From assembly GCA_963678675.1 (NCBI GenBank), contig OY783196.1, positions 17,788,138-17,852,137 of the forward strand: DNA of 64,000 nucleotides, written 5' to 3'. Both the position numbers and the translations under genes were made by a program. Origin of the DNA: Xiphydria camelus. Taxonomy: Eukaryota; Arthropoda; Insecta; Hymenoptera; Xiphydriidae. Positions 24,748 through 36,639 of this stretch are shown here, piece by piece (positions within the stretch are counted from its first letter, which is position 1; each line of letters starts with the position of its first letter). The notes under the pieces were generated by a model. The model ran no database searches. It saw only the letters and a list, made by a program, of their open reading frames with translations, and was not told the DNA's origin.

Positions 24748-25245
24748 AAAAAATCGGGAGTTAAATGCGGAATGATTTGCGGAGTGAATGCGGAGTGGAT
24801 GATTTTTAATTAATTTAATCCCGTCCCCGGAGTGAAATTCACTCCGAAAAGGATTTTATTTAAATTATTTATAAAAAATCTGGAGTTAAATGCGGAATGA
24901 TATGCGGAGTGAATGCGGAGTGAATGATTTTTAATTAATTTAATCCAGTCCGGAGTGAAATTCACTCCGAAAAGGATTTTATTTAAATTATTTATAAAAA
25001 ATCTGGAGTTAAATGCGGAATGATTTGCGGAGTGAATGCGGAGTGGATGATTTTTAATTAATTTAATCCCGTCTGGAGTGAAATTCACTTCGAAAAGGAT
25101 TTTATTTAAATTATTTATAAAAAATCGGGAGTTAAATGCGGAATGATTTGCGGAGTGAATGCGGAGAGGATGATTTTTAATTAATTTAATCCCGTCCGGA
25201 GTGAAATTCACTCCGAAAAGGATTTTATTTAAATTATTTATAAAA
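24748..25245. repeat. Tandem array, four units of 123-125 bp
   Basis: Units start near 24753, 24878, 25001 and 25124. Each has GGAGTTAAATGCGGAATGAT, GCGGAGTGAATGCGGAG, a TTTTTAATTAATTTAATCC stretch and GGAGTGAAATTCACT. Two units are 123 bp, a multiple of three, so the minus strand reads as a 41-residue repeated peptide, which I regard as spurious. The units derive from the arm of the adjacent TIR element. Confidence 0.85.
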
Positions 25246-25665
25246 TTAACTCCGCGGATGAAATTCAGATAGGAATCGTTCACAAAATATTAAATTATAA
25301 TAGATACAAATAATACAATAATATATTTTTTTATTATTATTTAGTACTAATAATAATAATATTTTAAGTCCGCACAAACGTTTGGCAAGTGTGTAAACCC
25401 GGCATTATGCCATCTTAAACTAACAAACTAAAGTTCACGAACGAAAAATCACGTCCGGTTTTGTGTTTCGACCGCAGACCCTCGCAGGCTCTCGCAGATT
25501 CACGGCGTGTGAAAAGTGCGCCACCTCACATTGCGTCCGAACATTCGCTGTTGTATAGATGTCTACTGGTTACAAAAATCTGCGGTGAGTCGCCCTGCGT
25601 CCCCTCACTAAACTGCGTCTCAACGTTCGCCTGGCCTAACGCCGACGCTAGCAGCCGGAGCTATA

Positions 25666-27320
25666 GCGGCCAGTAGATACGGCCCGACACACGTCCGCCG
25701 CCTTGTGGGCACGGTCCATCATACGTCCGCCACCGTATTCTCTTCCGCGCTAAGGCGGCAAACCTATGACGGGTCGTACCTATTGGCTGCTATAGCTAAG
25801 CGACTTCGCGTCGATTGAATCGCGCAAATTGTTCGAGCCATGCGTCCAATACCAGGCTGGCATTGCGGGTAAGTGAAACCAGCGAGGATCGGGTGATATC
25901 GTCTTATACGCTTAAAATGCAAATTTTCCTTCTTATAAGAACTTTTCAATACTTCGGTCCCGTCGAATCGGCCGTTGCCCGGATAGGAAAGAACTGGCGA
26001 GAAGCTCCGAAAAGGGGGAAGTGGAAGGAGGGAAGCGGGTGAAGATTTCTTTCGATTTAATTAGGGGCGGGTCGTGTGAATCGCGTGGGTGACGTGTGTG
26101 TGCCACGGCAATATGGCGCCCGGCCATGGAAATTCTTAATTAAATTCTCGCCGCTTTCTCGCGTTAACCGTAGAACTGGAACTCCTTTGGAGTTTTTTCA
26201 TTCGCTCTCTCCTCGCGAGTTAAGCAGACACCGGCTCTCCGCGCCCGACCACCCCCTTCCTCTTCGCGTGCCCTTACCGTATCATTCCCCGCGACCCGTC
26301 CCCGTCCCCATGCGGAACTTTGCATTGTCCTGGCGCGTTGCGACGCACCTCTCGCCCGACCGCCGACGTCGAGTTTCGTTCCAATCTTACCGCTGTATTT
26401 TTCTTGCACAAAACAACTACGATTTCTCGGTGTCTTATTACTTCTACTTCGTTACTCCCTCGCGGGGTCGATATCTTCACTTTTCACGTAAACTGTATCT
26501 CTTTTCGATAAAACGTGTCACTAGCTACTTCGATTGACCGATAGAATAAGTTTTACCGAAAGGATAGAACTTATCTAAAAGACGAAAATTCGTGATATCG
26601 CTTCGTCAGTTTATTGACGTGTAATTATTGTAACGTTAGATCGGCGCGAATATATTTACGTCCAGAGAAAAGTTTATTTGAATACGAATCTATTCGAAAC
26701 ATTTATTTGTGATGATGATGATGAGTAAGGAATTTATTTACAAGGAGCATACAGAAGTTTAAAGTAGGTAAGTAAACATTCTACGATGTACATAAAGGTT
26801 TAGTTAGTTGAAATATGTAGACCTTGATTAGATATAAAAAGAAATGTCTATTTATGATTATAATAAGCTTCATAATAGATTCATATTCAAATAAGCTACT
26901 TTTTGGTGAGTATAATCCCTGATTAAAAGTAAAAAATTCTTCAAAATTTTATCACAGGTAGACATTTCTTCTTCGGTTTTCAAGTTATCCTTATTTTTTT
27001 ATGGGCAGCATTACACAGAATCGAGAAATTAAAAATAACATATCAAGGAAAAAATGATTAAGTAACAAAAACCCTTCGAGTTTTTTCCAACACTAGAATG
27101 CTTGTTTAAAAACAGCAATTCCGAGCATTAACTATAATTTTTTGTTACTAAAGTTTGGCTGCTGGACTAAAATTGTTCCCGGCACAGGGGAAAGTTTCAT
27201 TTATAATTATGAAATTTACGACACGCATGTCGTAAATTTACATAATCTCATGCTACCGATTAAGAGATTAAATCTGCCGAAAAGATTTCCCTGACGAATA
27301 CTATCGCTTCAAAAATTCCA
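25666..27320. other. Non-coding; CpG-rich at 25680-26550
   Basis: The 26076-26537 frame has no family resemblance and overlaps an arginine-rich frame on the other strand. A GTAAGTG donor-like site occurs at 25870, but no matching acceptor or credible exon was found. 26600-27300 is AT-rich. Confidence 0.4.
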
Positions 27321-27329
27321 ATGAACTAT

Positions 27330-27790
27330 ACACGGTGCGATAGAACCGATCAAGCGATTTTGGAGGATTATAAAAAATTAACGAAAAACTGTTTTTATTT
27401 TCTAATTCACCAGTAAATACCATTTTATATTCATTGAGTTTTGATAATAATGTCCTCGAAGTGGCGGCCGATAGCAGCAACACACTAGTGCTGTTAGCAG
27501 CTGCTTAAGATGTTCTCTGAAGTTTTACCGAGCTCGTTCACACAGATCGCGGTCATCAGATTTGAGCAGTTGAGATTTATTTATTTTGCAGTTTTGCAGG
27601 GTTTTCAGGAGTGATCAAAAATTAACGGAGGTATATAGAGAAAAACTTTTTTTATTTTCTAATTCAGCAGTAAAAAGCATTTTATATTCATTAAGTTTTG
27701 AAAATGATGTCCTCAAGGATGGCGGCTGTCAGCAGTAATACACTGTTCGAGATGTTCTCTGAAGTTTTGTATAGAGCTCGTTCACACATA
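27330..27790. repeat. Diverged tandem duplication (~245-bp period)
   Basis: AAAAATTAACG..TTTTTATTTTCTAATTCA.CAGTAAA...TTTTATATTCATT.AGTTTTGA...TGTCCTC..G..GGCGGC, AAGATGTTCTCTGAAGTTTT and GAGCTCGTTCACACA occur in the same order near 27375-27540 and 27618-27790. Non-coding. Confidence 0.7.
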
Positions 27791-27801
27791 CCCACACGGA
27801 G

Positions 27802-27995
27802 AAAAATAATTTGCCGATCCACAAATAACCGTCGATATAAATAGTCCTAAGAATATATTTATTTAAATCCGACATATTGTCGTTAAATCAAGTACCTATA
27901 TGTTATTCGAATCAAGTATATATTCATTCAATTCAATGAATATACACTTGTCTTAAATAAATATGTTCTTAGCACTATTCACATTGACGATTAAG
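27802..27995. mobile_element. Palindromic MITE with CACGGAGAAAAATAA end
   Basis: AATAGTCCTAAGAATATATTTATTT is mirrored as AAATAAATATGTTCTTAGCACTATT (arms within 27838-27980). Its core is related to the MITE at 21880-22104. Confidence 0.6.
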
Positions 27996-29115
27996 GGAGA
28001 GTGGGCGAATTGTGCACCCTTTATATTTTCAAAATCTCTTCTCATTGGTCCGATGAAATGAAGCTTTTGAATTAAAACGAAGGAGAGAAAAGAACGAGTA
28101 ACGCTTCCCGTTATACCGCGCGGCATATCCTCGTTTCGTCCCAATCCTCTTTTCCCGCCGTACTCCCAGCCATTTCTCCCTACCTTTCCCCATATTTTCA
28201 TCGGATAGCCCAAGGGCACCTCCGCTGCTCATAAACAAGCGCAACTGTACGCACAATACGCGCTCGCCGTGCACGCGGCATAACATTCAAATTACAAACA
28301 TCGGACGGTAGCGCTCCAGCGGGAGGAACACCGTCGAAGCGCAGCGCAGCGCGGCGTAGGCCGATGCTTCTTGCAGCGCTCGGAAAATATCAATATGCAT
28401 AAGGGGGGGGAGCGTCGGCAACGGCGGCGGCGGCGGCGGCTACGTTCGAACCCCGAACCCGGATGCTAGCTCCGAGATATAACGACTTATGAATTATGAA
28501 TCGGGCTCGAGACGAGCCGGTATTTACTCTTGATTTCCTTACAATTTCCTCGTTTCGTCCGAGAAAATCGAGTCTACCGATTCGACAAATATTTCTCTTC
28601 CTCGTGGTACCCGGTTAGATACACAAGACCGGCCGCAATTCGACGTCGCGACGGAGTTTCATCGTCCGCCGTCTCGACGCGTGAGAGTCGGTGACGTTAA
28701 TTAATTATTATCCTCGAGAGACAGAAAAGGTTCGGATCGGAGGACCTATGTCGAGAAGCTGTACGTTACCCCGGACAAGACTTCATCGGCGTCTTCGATT
28801 ATACGATAACGTAACAGTATCGTCAGACGAGTTTCAATGCTAGGAAAAAATCGTGGAACTACATAACACATTATGTGAATATATATATAGAAGTTCCGTT
28901 TTTCTCCGGTGACAAGAAAGCCGCGGCTCGCGCGAGAGTCTCCGGGAGTCTGAAGCAAAAAAGATATATGTTCTTTGAATATGTATCAAGGTCGACGGAG
29001 ATTATCGAAGGAAGAAACCCACAGGCTAGGGATTTTTTTTTTCACACCGGAGACGAACTTGCCAACTAAATTTAACTTTTAGAGGTAGATCCGGATGCTT
29101 CGGATAAAAATATGT
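27996..29115. other. Non-coding; CpG-rich block
   Basis: 28100-28780 is GC-rich and contains a (CGG)n run. No exon is recognised. Confidence 0.4.
28419..28441. repeat. (CGG)n microsatellite
   Basis: Seven CGG units within a CpG-rich block. Confidence 0.9.
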
Positions 29116-29523
29116 ACACTGAAAAAAAAGAGTATATATTTGATTTAACTAAATTTTGCAAACCACAATTTCCGTTAACTAAATATATAGTTATCTCAAC
29201 AAATATGTAGTTGAAGCAAATAAAATTAACCGGAGTAACTAAATATTTAGCTACTTCAACTAAGTGTTTGTTCAAATAATTATATATTTAGTTAACACTA
29301 TATATCCACTTTAGTTGAAACAAATCAACTAGGATTAATTTAACAAAATAGTGAAGTCGAAGTGACTAACATGTACCAATAAAACGAATTTTATCGAATG
29401 ACACGAACAAATTTAGTTATTCCAACTATATACCGTTCAACCAAACACGCAATGGTTAGTTTGACAAAACTTAACCTTCAACTATATAATTTGATTCGAG
29501 CAACTAAATGTTTTTCTCAGTGT
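29116..29523. mobile_element. MITE with CACTGAAAAAAAA...TTTTTCTCAGTG ends
   Basis: Terminal motifs match the CACTGAGAAAA group. The interior is built from repeated TAACTAAAT.TATAGTT and TTCAACTA motifs in both orientations. Non-coding. Confidence 0.6.
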
Positions 29524-30170
29524 GCGGAAATACATCCCTAATTCCAAATCGCTGGATCCTCATCAATCTGTATATAATCCCTAGCAACAAAATACCTTGA
29601 CTCAAAAGTCGTTAAGAAATGAAAAAAGAAAACGTTCAAATATAACAAAACGTACTGTATTGAAGATTGTTGAGCCACAGTTTGAAAAAGAAGATTATTT
29701 CCTCATCAAAAGTTTTCGAGAATCGCTGAATTTTGGACACCGCCAGGCACATAGCTGCTTCCTAAAATTAGACGAGACTGTATTTCGCTGAATGTAATTA
29801 GGACATTTATTCAATTTCTTTTAAACTTCGAATGACTGAAAGTTGAAGTTAAAAATAGACTAGGGAATATAGCATTTCTTTTTGTCATTTGGGAAAGATG
29901 TACCGTCGACTTCACGACTTCATATACAAGATTATCTCTAAATTAATACACGCCCATTTAAAAATGGTACATACCAATTTGGCGCAAAAGTTATTTATAG
30001 AAGTACAGATATAATATTGACACATATGTGTTACGTGCAATTTCAAAATAAACTCTGTACGGTTAGTTATGATTAAATTCGGGACTGTAGAATTAATTGA
30101 ATAAATCTCGTAAAAATTTACAAAGGAGCGGACGTTTCTTTCGAGCGCATATATTATTCCACTTATTTGA
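29524..30170. other. AT-rich non-coding sequence
   Basis: No gene, RNA or repeat is recognised. Confidence 0.4.
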
Positions 30171-30171
30171 A

Positions 30172-30510
30172 ATATGCGTGTAAGGATAAAAGCAGGACAT
30201 TCTGGTAAATATTGAATTTTGAACTGAAATTGTTCCTCTTTGTTTTCAGGTTCGACTCGTTAACCGATTCCGAGAATCTCTTTTACGGAAAGTCAGACTT
30301 TTCGTGTGACCATTCGAGTTATTTCATTCTTTAATTACATAGTTGGGCTCAATAAGCGAGTGTGGTATGAAGAGGTACATGTAATGTGAATTATGCGTGT
30401 AAGGATAAAAGCGGTAAATTGTGGTAAATATTTGATTTTACAGACGAATTGTTCCTCTTTGCTTTTAGATCCGACTCGTTCTTCGAGGTTTTAAAAGAAT
30501 CTCCTTCGTA
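30172..30510. repeat. Direct duplication (~217-bp period)
   Basis: ATGCGTGTAAGGATAAAAGC, TGGTAAATATT.GATTTT, AATTGTTCCTCTTTG.TTT and CGACTCGTT recur in order at 30173-30260 and 30391-30482, separated by unrelated DNA. Confidence 0.65.
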
Positions 30511-31204
30511 AAATGTTCAATTTGCCTTACGTCACCACGAGACATCGGACGGAATTTTACGATACTCGAAAAACAAAATATTAGGATAATGCCCGACATT
30601 ATCGATGTATCTAGACGTATTACCTAACATAAAATACCAAAGGTAAATGATATTTCCATTTAACCTTGGAATGGTACCCAAGAGACTTCGCGCGCGCGCG
30701 AACATAGTAATTTTCCTGTACATAAGCTATATAATATATCGAATGTGGCAAAGATGCTGTGTAGAGTGTTCGTTATCATAATCGAGTTTCCTTATAAGTC
30801 TGCTTCTTAAATTTCACAACACTTTAACGATAAATGGTACAGCGTACTCTAATTTATCGGCCGGAATATTATTGATTAACTCGCCTTGCTGATTCTGAGG
30901 TTGTGGTTAGCCTCGGTCGTTACAGAGTTACGATTATTACGGGGGACTATGAAATACTAGCTTTCCACCCGCGACTTCGTTTACGTGGGTCTTGAAAAAA
31001 AAAATTCTCATACAAATTTTCATCCCTTGTTTTATCCCCTTAAGGGATAAATTTCCAAACATCCTGAAACGTGTCTTTCTTAATTCTAACTCTGAAAGGC
31101 TAAATATCAATTTCCATGGATTTTCACACACTTACATCCTCTATTTTACTACCTTAGTGGAAGAATTTCGTAAAATCGTTTCTTAGCAGGCGCTTACATA
31201 ATAA
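30511..31204. other. Non-coding sequence
   Basis: No recognised feature. Confidence 0.4.
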
Positions 31205-31857
31205 AAGAAACCTACTGTCCAAAGGGTATAGATAACCATATGAAAACTGGCCTTGCTTGAATATTTTTCCCATTCAGGTATATTTTGTGTGTATATATAT
31301 GTAAGTAAGCTCTCAGTAAATTTTTAGATCAAAATATTGATATAATCAAAAGTTATCGTCAAAAAGCCAAAAAACGAAAATATTTTTTATCTCGAGAACT
31401 ACTCGACTGATGTCGCACAGGAAAATATATGTAATGCACCATCATGTAGCTATATTATAAAAAAAGTATTGGATTGTTTCGCCCATAAGTAAAGTAAAAC
31501 AAGTTTGAATTTTTCAATAATTTTGTTTGCATATTAAAAATAACACCCCCGCCGTTTTTTGTATATAGATTGAAGCATGATTAAACTGACATATAATTTT
31601 TACAAGATGATTGGTATGGTGCAACTCGAAACAAATCGAAATAAATTAATGAAAATGAAACGAATTTATTTTTGCCATATTAACAAATTCATGTCTTTTG
31701 CTAAAATATGTCGTTTATCCCAATTTATTTGCATCCCACTTATGCAATACGAAAGTAAATTCGTATTTGTTATTGTACTTTACTACGTGTACAACTTAAC
31801 TTCCGCCGTTTTCCTAACGTAATAGAAAGCAGAAAACGGCGCAAATAAAGTTGTAGG

Positions 31858-32441
31858 GTAAGTCCGGGATGGTTCGACCACTTTTTTTTGAGGTAGGTAC
31901 TGTAGTATCTTTTTCCATAAATGTGTATGCTTTCATAAATATTAAAATCCCATTAAGAGAACAATTCTATACCTACAAGTATTTATTGGAAAGTTGCATG
32001 AAAACATAAGCATAAAGCAGCTGCAACAAATAATAAATATGATACTATGGCTCGACTAACCCTTAATAGCTGGGTTAGTTGAACTACTTCATTAGGGTGA
32101 GACCGACCAGAGGGTTAACATGAAATTAAAGTAACAAAACTTCGTTTTGTCACACTTAGGTATGCTAACAAACTTATAACATATTAATATTAATGAAATT
32201 CTCACCTTTTCAGATTACTAAACGTGCGTTCCCAATTTAATGGCAAAAAAAATCAGTAGGACGAAAATATTGTTCTCAGTATCACGTGTTGTCTTTGTAA
32301 AAATGACCACGAGTTGCCGCTATGACTTCACAGAACCAACTAAACGTCGTGACGGCATTTCTACCAAATATGGATGCTTCGTGTTGAATCTATAGGTACT
32401 GGTCAAACTAACCCGCTGGTCAAACTATCCCGGACTTACTT
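31858..32441. mobile_element. TIR element, GTAAGTCCGGGATGGTTCGACCA ends
   Basis: The left 23 bp and the right end TGGTCAAACTATCCCGGACTTAC are inverted repeats with a few mismatches. Inner copies of the GG(T/C)TCGACTAACCC type motif occur at 32048-32065 and 32400-32415. No open frame; it lies inside the left part of the larger transposon. Confidence 0.6.
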
Positions 32442-32639
32442 GATACCTATTTATAAGAATGTTTATGCTAATAGTCTTTAATAATAGTCTTTAATAATAC
32501 CTTTGACAGTTTGAATAGAAATTATTACTTTACAAAAATAATAGTATTTATTTACAATTTCTTATTACTAACGAAAATACAATTTACTACATGTAATATA
32601 TGTACATATATAAATTGAAATTAAATCAAATTAAAGGTA

Positions 32640-34110
32640 TTATTTCATGAACTCTTCTCCCTCTCTAACATAGAAACTTCGCTTTAATTTGCATCGCTTT
32701 CGTGATTTATTGTGTGTGGGTAGAATATTTTCTTTGTAGAATAGTTTGCTTAATGTTTCTGCAGGTTTAATAAGTTTTGTTTGATATCGCGCAAATGACA
32801 AATAATAAATAATTGAAACTATATGGGAACAACAACCGACCGTTCTTTTACCGTTTGCACACTCGCATGTGTATTGTAAGATCCCGGAATAACCGATAGA
32901 ATCAGGTTTATATTCAATAAAACAGCGATATTCTTTACGGTTTATATACATGTCGTGATTGAACTTTCAATTTTAAAACGCTTGAATTGTCTTTCAAATA
33001 ATGAATATTAATAAGTACACGTAAACAATATTTTCAAGTCTTTTTCAGTCATTTCGGGAAAATCTAACAAATCAGATGAGGTTATTTGTTGAAACGGTAC
33101 TTTTCTGCGGTTCCAACCATCTTTCTCGACTTGAATACTAAGAGTATCGTTTAAATTACGTATATATATACGTCTCGATTTTATATACTTACTCCACGAT
33201 TTCTTCAGATAATTCAACGTCGCTATTTAGACGTTTACCAAGTTGATTATGTAAGAAACAAGCCGTCTTGCGAATTAAACTGGTTTTTGAAAATATTTTA
33301 ATGTCAAGTTTTTTATCTAAATGTTTGAACTTTTGTTTGATAATCCTATGTATAGCTTCTACTGGCTACCGAACTTTAGTGATATATCGAGAGAAATTTA
33401 ATTCTTCACACGACAATTGAGCACGTTTTCCTTTTAATACAGGCGTGTGTACTTCAAAACCTTGCTGTTCTAAATCTTCTATAATATCCCGAAAGCCTCT
33501 ATCAAGGATCAATTTATCTCCTCTACGAAGAAAGTTTCGCTATTCCGGTAAAGAATTTAAAATATCACGCAGAATCTGTGCATCATTGACATTTGCCAAA
33601 TTTAATAATGACCTAACATATTGACAATATAACCATTTGTCGTACAAATTGTAAATAGCTTGAATAAAGGTACCTACTTTTTTTTGGCTAGAGTATGATT
33701 CTCGCTGATACTTATTATTAGAGCTTTTTTGATGTCTAATGTAAGTACTATCACAAATTTAATAAGGATTAATTTACTGTTTGAATTCAAGAGTTCTTTA
33801 GCAATTTTCGAAGTCTCATTTTCTATGAGATTATCTCTGTGTTATAACACTATTCAAACCAAAATAAAAAGGGAGAACATCTTTTTCAAAAGGTGTCAAA
33901 ACCGTCAAAATAATCGGAGACAAGTTGTTCACGTTGTAACTGTAAAAAGGAAGAAATCATACTATTTGAATTTCCACTTCTTAATTTGATAAGAAATACA
34001 ACAACCGCTTGAAAGACTGATCGATTATGATTACCGTGCATAGAAGAAAGCATATGTAAGTAATTGTAAATAAATACTATTATTTTTGAGAAGTAATTAT
34101 TTCTATTCAA
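32640..34110 (-). pseudogene. Transposase pseudogene, DDE_Tnp_4-like with C-terminal SWIM zinc finger
   Basis: Reading right to left, a fragment VFLIKLRSGNSNSMISSFLQ (near 33990-34060) resembles the helical N-terminal part of DDE_Tnp_4 transposases. A later stretch, RGDKLILDRGFRDIIEDLEQ with CEELNFSRYITKVR (33370-33530), resembles the catalytic region around the second acidic residue and the basic motif after it. An in-frame TAG at 33366-33368 follows KVR, where the family usually has Trp. Several more stops lie at 33620-33890. The 3' part (32640-32951) is open and has CEC...CCSH, a SWIM zinc-finger pattern CxC..CxH. ISL2EU/IS4EU-like elements combine such modules, so that group is my best guess. 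The gene is clearly dead. Confidence 0.6.
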
Positions 34111-35342
34111 ACTGTTAAGGTATTATTAAAGACTATTAATATATTAGCATAAAAATTCTAAGGAATAGGTCTACAACTTTGCTTCCGCCGTTTTCTGCTA
34201 TCTGTTGCGTTAGGAAAACGGCGGAAGCAAAGTTGTACACGTAATAAAGTATAATAACAAATTCGAATTTACCTTCGTATTGCATAAGTGGGGTGCCAAT
34301 AAATTGGGATAAACGATATATTTTAGCAAAAGACATGAATATGTTAATATAGCAAAAAATAATTGGTTTCATTTTCATTAATTTATTTCGACTTGTTGCA
34401 CCATGCCAATCATCTTAAAAAAATTATATGTCATAGTTTAATCATGCTTGAATTTATATTTTAAAAAACGGCGGTGGTATTATTTTTAATATGCAAAAAA
34501 GATTATTGAAAAATTCAAACTTGTTTTACTTTATTTATGGGCGAAACAATCCAATAATTTTGTTATAATATAGCTACATGATGGTGCATAACATATATTT
34601 TCCTGTGTAACATCAGTCGAGTAGTTCTCGAGATATATAAACTTATATATAAACACAAAATATGTGCCTGAATGGGAAAAAAATTCAAGCGGAGCCAGTT
34701 TTCATATGGTTATCCGGCTGTTCCGGCGGAAAGTTGATGAGATCGCTGGATCGGAATTGGATCGGACGATGGTGATGGAATACACAGGCGTGTCGCAGTG
34801 TCCGTGTGAAATATTATTATTATGAACAAGTGAGGTTTACAAGAGGTTAAGAGAGCGCGCCGGAAGATGCTCTCTAGTATACAAATAACGCAAACTCTTA
34901 TAATATACGCGCTAGCACGCGGAGAGATTCGGCGCACGCGGGGATCGACGAGTCGCAGGTACGCGACGAGCAATCGGCGCACGTGGCGAATATGGAGAAA
35001 ACGCAAACGCGCGGTGTATACCGACTATTCCGGAGCACGCTTCGACCAAGCGTCGATTTTCACTGCATTTTGGTTTCTCTTTTTGATTCCGCAGGAAAAT
35101 ACAAACCCTCTCTCTCTGCTTTCAATACCGCTTCTCCTTCCACTAGCGGCATTATTGCACTTGCACTTTTAAAACTACTTTTATTTACTAATTCTTTGTT
35201 TATGTTACGTGGTTATGTTGACATTTATTTTCAAAAAGAAATGATCAAATTATTTTTAAAAATTTAATGAGAACTTTCGAAAGCAGTCACTGTCATGTCC
35301 GGTTTCTATATTATGACCGGAGTGGAGCAACATCGCGCTTGA

Positions 35343-35437
35343 AGAGTCGGTGGCTCAATTGGTAGAATGCGAAGCATTCCCAGTTTCGAAGCATCTCGTA
35401 TTCTAAAGATCGCAGGTTCAAATCCCGTTAGGGCGTG
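35343..35437 (+). repeat. tRNA-like SINE head, copy 1
   Basis: The sequence has a pol III A-box-like TGGCTCAATTGGTAGAATGC and a B box GGTTCAAATCC about 60 bp later, followed by an A-run and GCGACA. The acceptor halves do not pair well, so it is a tRNA-derived repeat and not a functional tRNA. The spacing suggests a long variable arm or intron-bearing ancestor. The downstream sequence (GTCACTGCATGCAGTTCCCC...TTTGCAAAAT) is also shared with the minus-strand copy at 45149-45250. Confidence 0.6.
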
Positions 35438-35689
35438 AAAAAAAAAGCGACACTACTAGACTGGTGGCAGGCGGCGGCACTGCAGTGAAAAACCTCGGTA
35501 AAGTCACTGCATGCAGTTCCCCTTTTGCAAAATCCTACTTTATCCACTTTATCCACCGTGTGCACTGCGTGATGCCACAGTGGTACTCCAGTGGGCACGC
35601 ACCAAGACATCACTGTGATGTTTCTCAAAGTCACCGCGTGGTCCCACAGTGCCACCACTGTAAAGCCACCTGGCTATCGGGGTAGAGTT

Positions 35690-35840
35690 GGTTTCAATTC
35701 GGGAGATCGAAGCGTCTAACCTCGAAATTATGAATTTGTGAATAATGGTGAGTAATTTCCATTATTCACAAATTCATAATTTCGAAGTTAGACGCTTCGA
35801 TCACCCGAATTGACACCAACTCTAACTACCGACTCGACTT
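35690..35840. repeat. Hairpin inside the BEL region
   Basis: AGATCGAAGCGTCTAACCTC and AAATTATGAATTTGTGAATA are mirrored around a 10-bp loop near 35745; the pattern resembles the centres of the CCGTATGTCC foldback elements. A GGGACATACGGTA end follows at 35922-35934. Confidence 0.65.
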
Positions 35841-36639
35841 CTACCGGTATTAAATGACTCAAGTACCGACCAAGCCTCCCCGAAGGTAACTTCAAACTGG
35901 CCCGTACAGAGTGGGACATACGGTATGGACGTATACCGACTGATGGCGACACCATTTTTATTCGCCACAGCTCGAGGTGAGGTCCATGAGGTTCAAATGA
36001 GAATTATGAAAACCTCATTTGAACCTAAACTTGCGAAGAGTGGAAATATTCACGCAGTTTAGGTTCAAATTAGGTTTTCATTGCACAGACATCCGGATCT
36101 TGAAAACCAACTTTCAGCCTCGAGATCCTCAGTAAGGATCCAGAGGTTCAAATTAGAATTTAAATTTCGACTCGGGGATGCTCTACGATTGCTTCGGAGC
36201 GGTCTGCGAACGGAAATGGCGTGTACGGTGAATCGCGAAGTTACGCGATGCGCGGCGAGTGCACTGGATCGCGAACGTAGGCGATGCGCGGCGACTCTCC
36301 CGTAGCACGATTATGACGCGCGAGGACGCGCACTAGTGACGCGAAGTTACGCGTTACCCGGAACACGAATCGACGCAGGATCGGGAACGATTGCACGCGA
36401 ATGTTACGCGACGAACCGCGATTAGGTCGTGCACGTGTCGGGCACTCGGGACGAGCACTACTGTAACGCGCGACTGTCCAGTAGGACGGTTCGGAGACAA
36501 GAGCGTTACGCGAGCACGCGTAACGAGAATTCGGAAGGATTTCCTCCGCTAGAGGGGGTAATCTACGTGACGCGAGACGCGCGGAAATGCCACGTAGGCC
36601 GCCGGCCCACGATACCGTGAATCTAGTGATTACTGAGCC

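Larger units (their letters stand above)
23215..25665. repeat. Composite palindromic element with nested repeats
   Basis: GGCTCCAGCT..GCGCCGCCAACG and GGCCAGTCGAACGTTGAGACG at 23217-23307 are mirrored at 25600-25665 (CGTCTCAACGTTCGCCTGGCC, then GCCGGAGCT). A second, shorter hairpin of the same family occupies 23304-23415. Between the outer arms lie a copy of the 7.2-kb repeat, a TIR element with CACTGTAAAAAATCGG ends and a 125-bp tandem array. Confidence 0.55.

Noticed and set aside
24810..25283. 157-codon frame encoding a 41-residue repeat
   Set aside because: The repeat is explained by a non-coding 123-125-bp array derived from a transposon end.
25815..25880. Short ATG frame ending at GTAAGTG near 25870
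   Set aside because: One donor-like site alone in GC-rich DNA is weak; no downstream exon.
35343..35437. Functional tRNA gene
   Set aside because: The acceptor strands do not pair, the T stem has mismatches, and a second diverged copy with shared non-tRNA tail shows it is a repeat.
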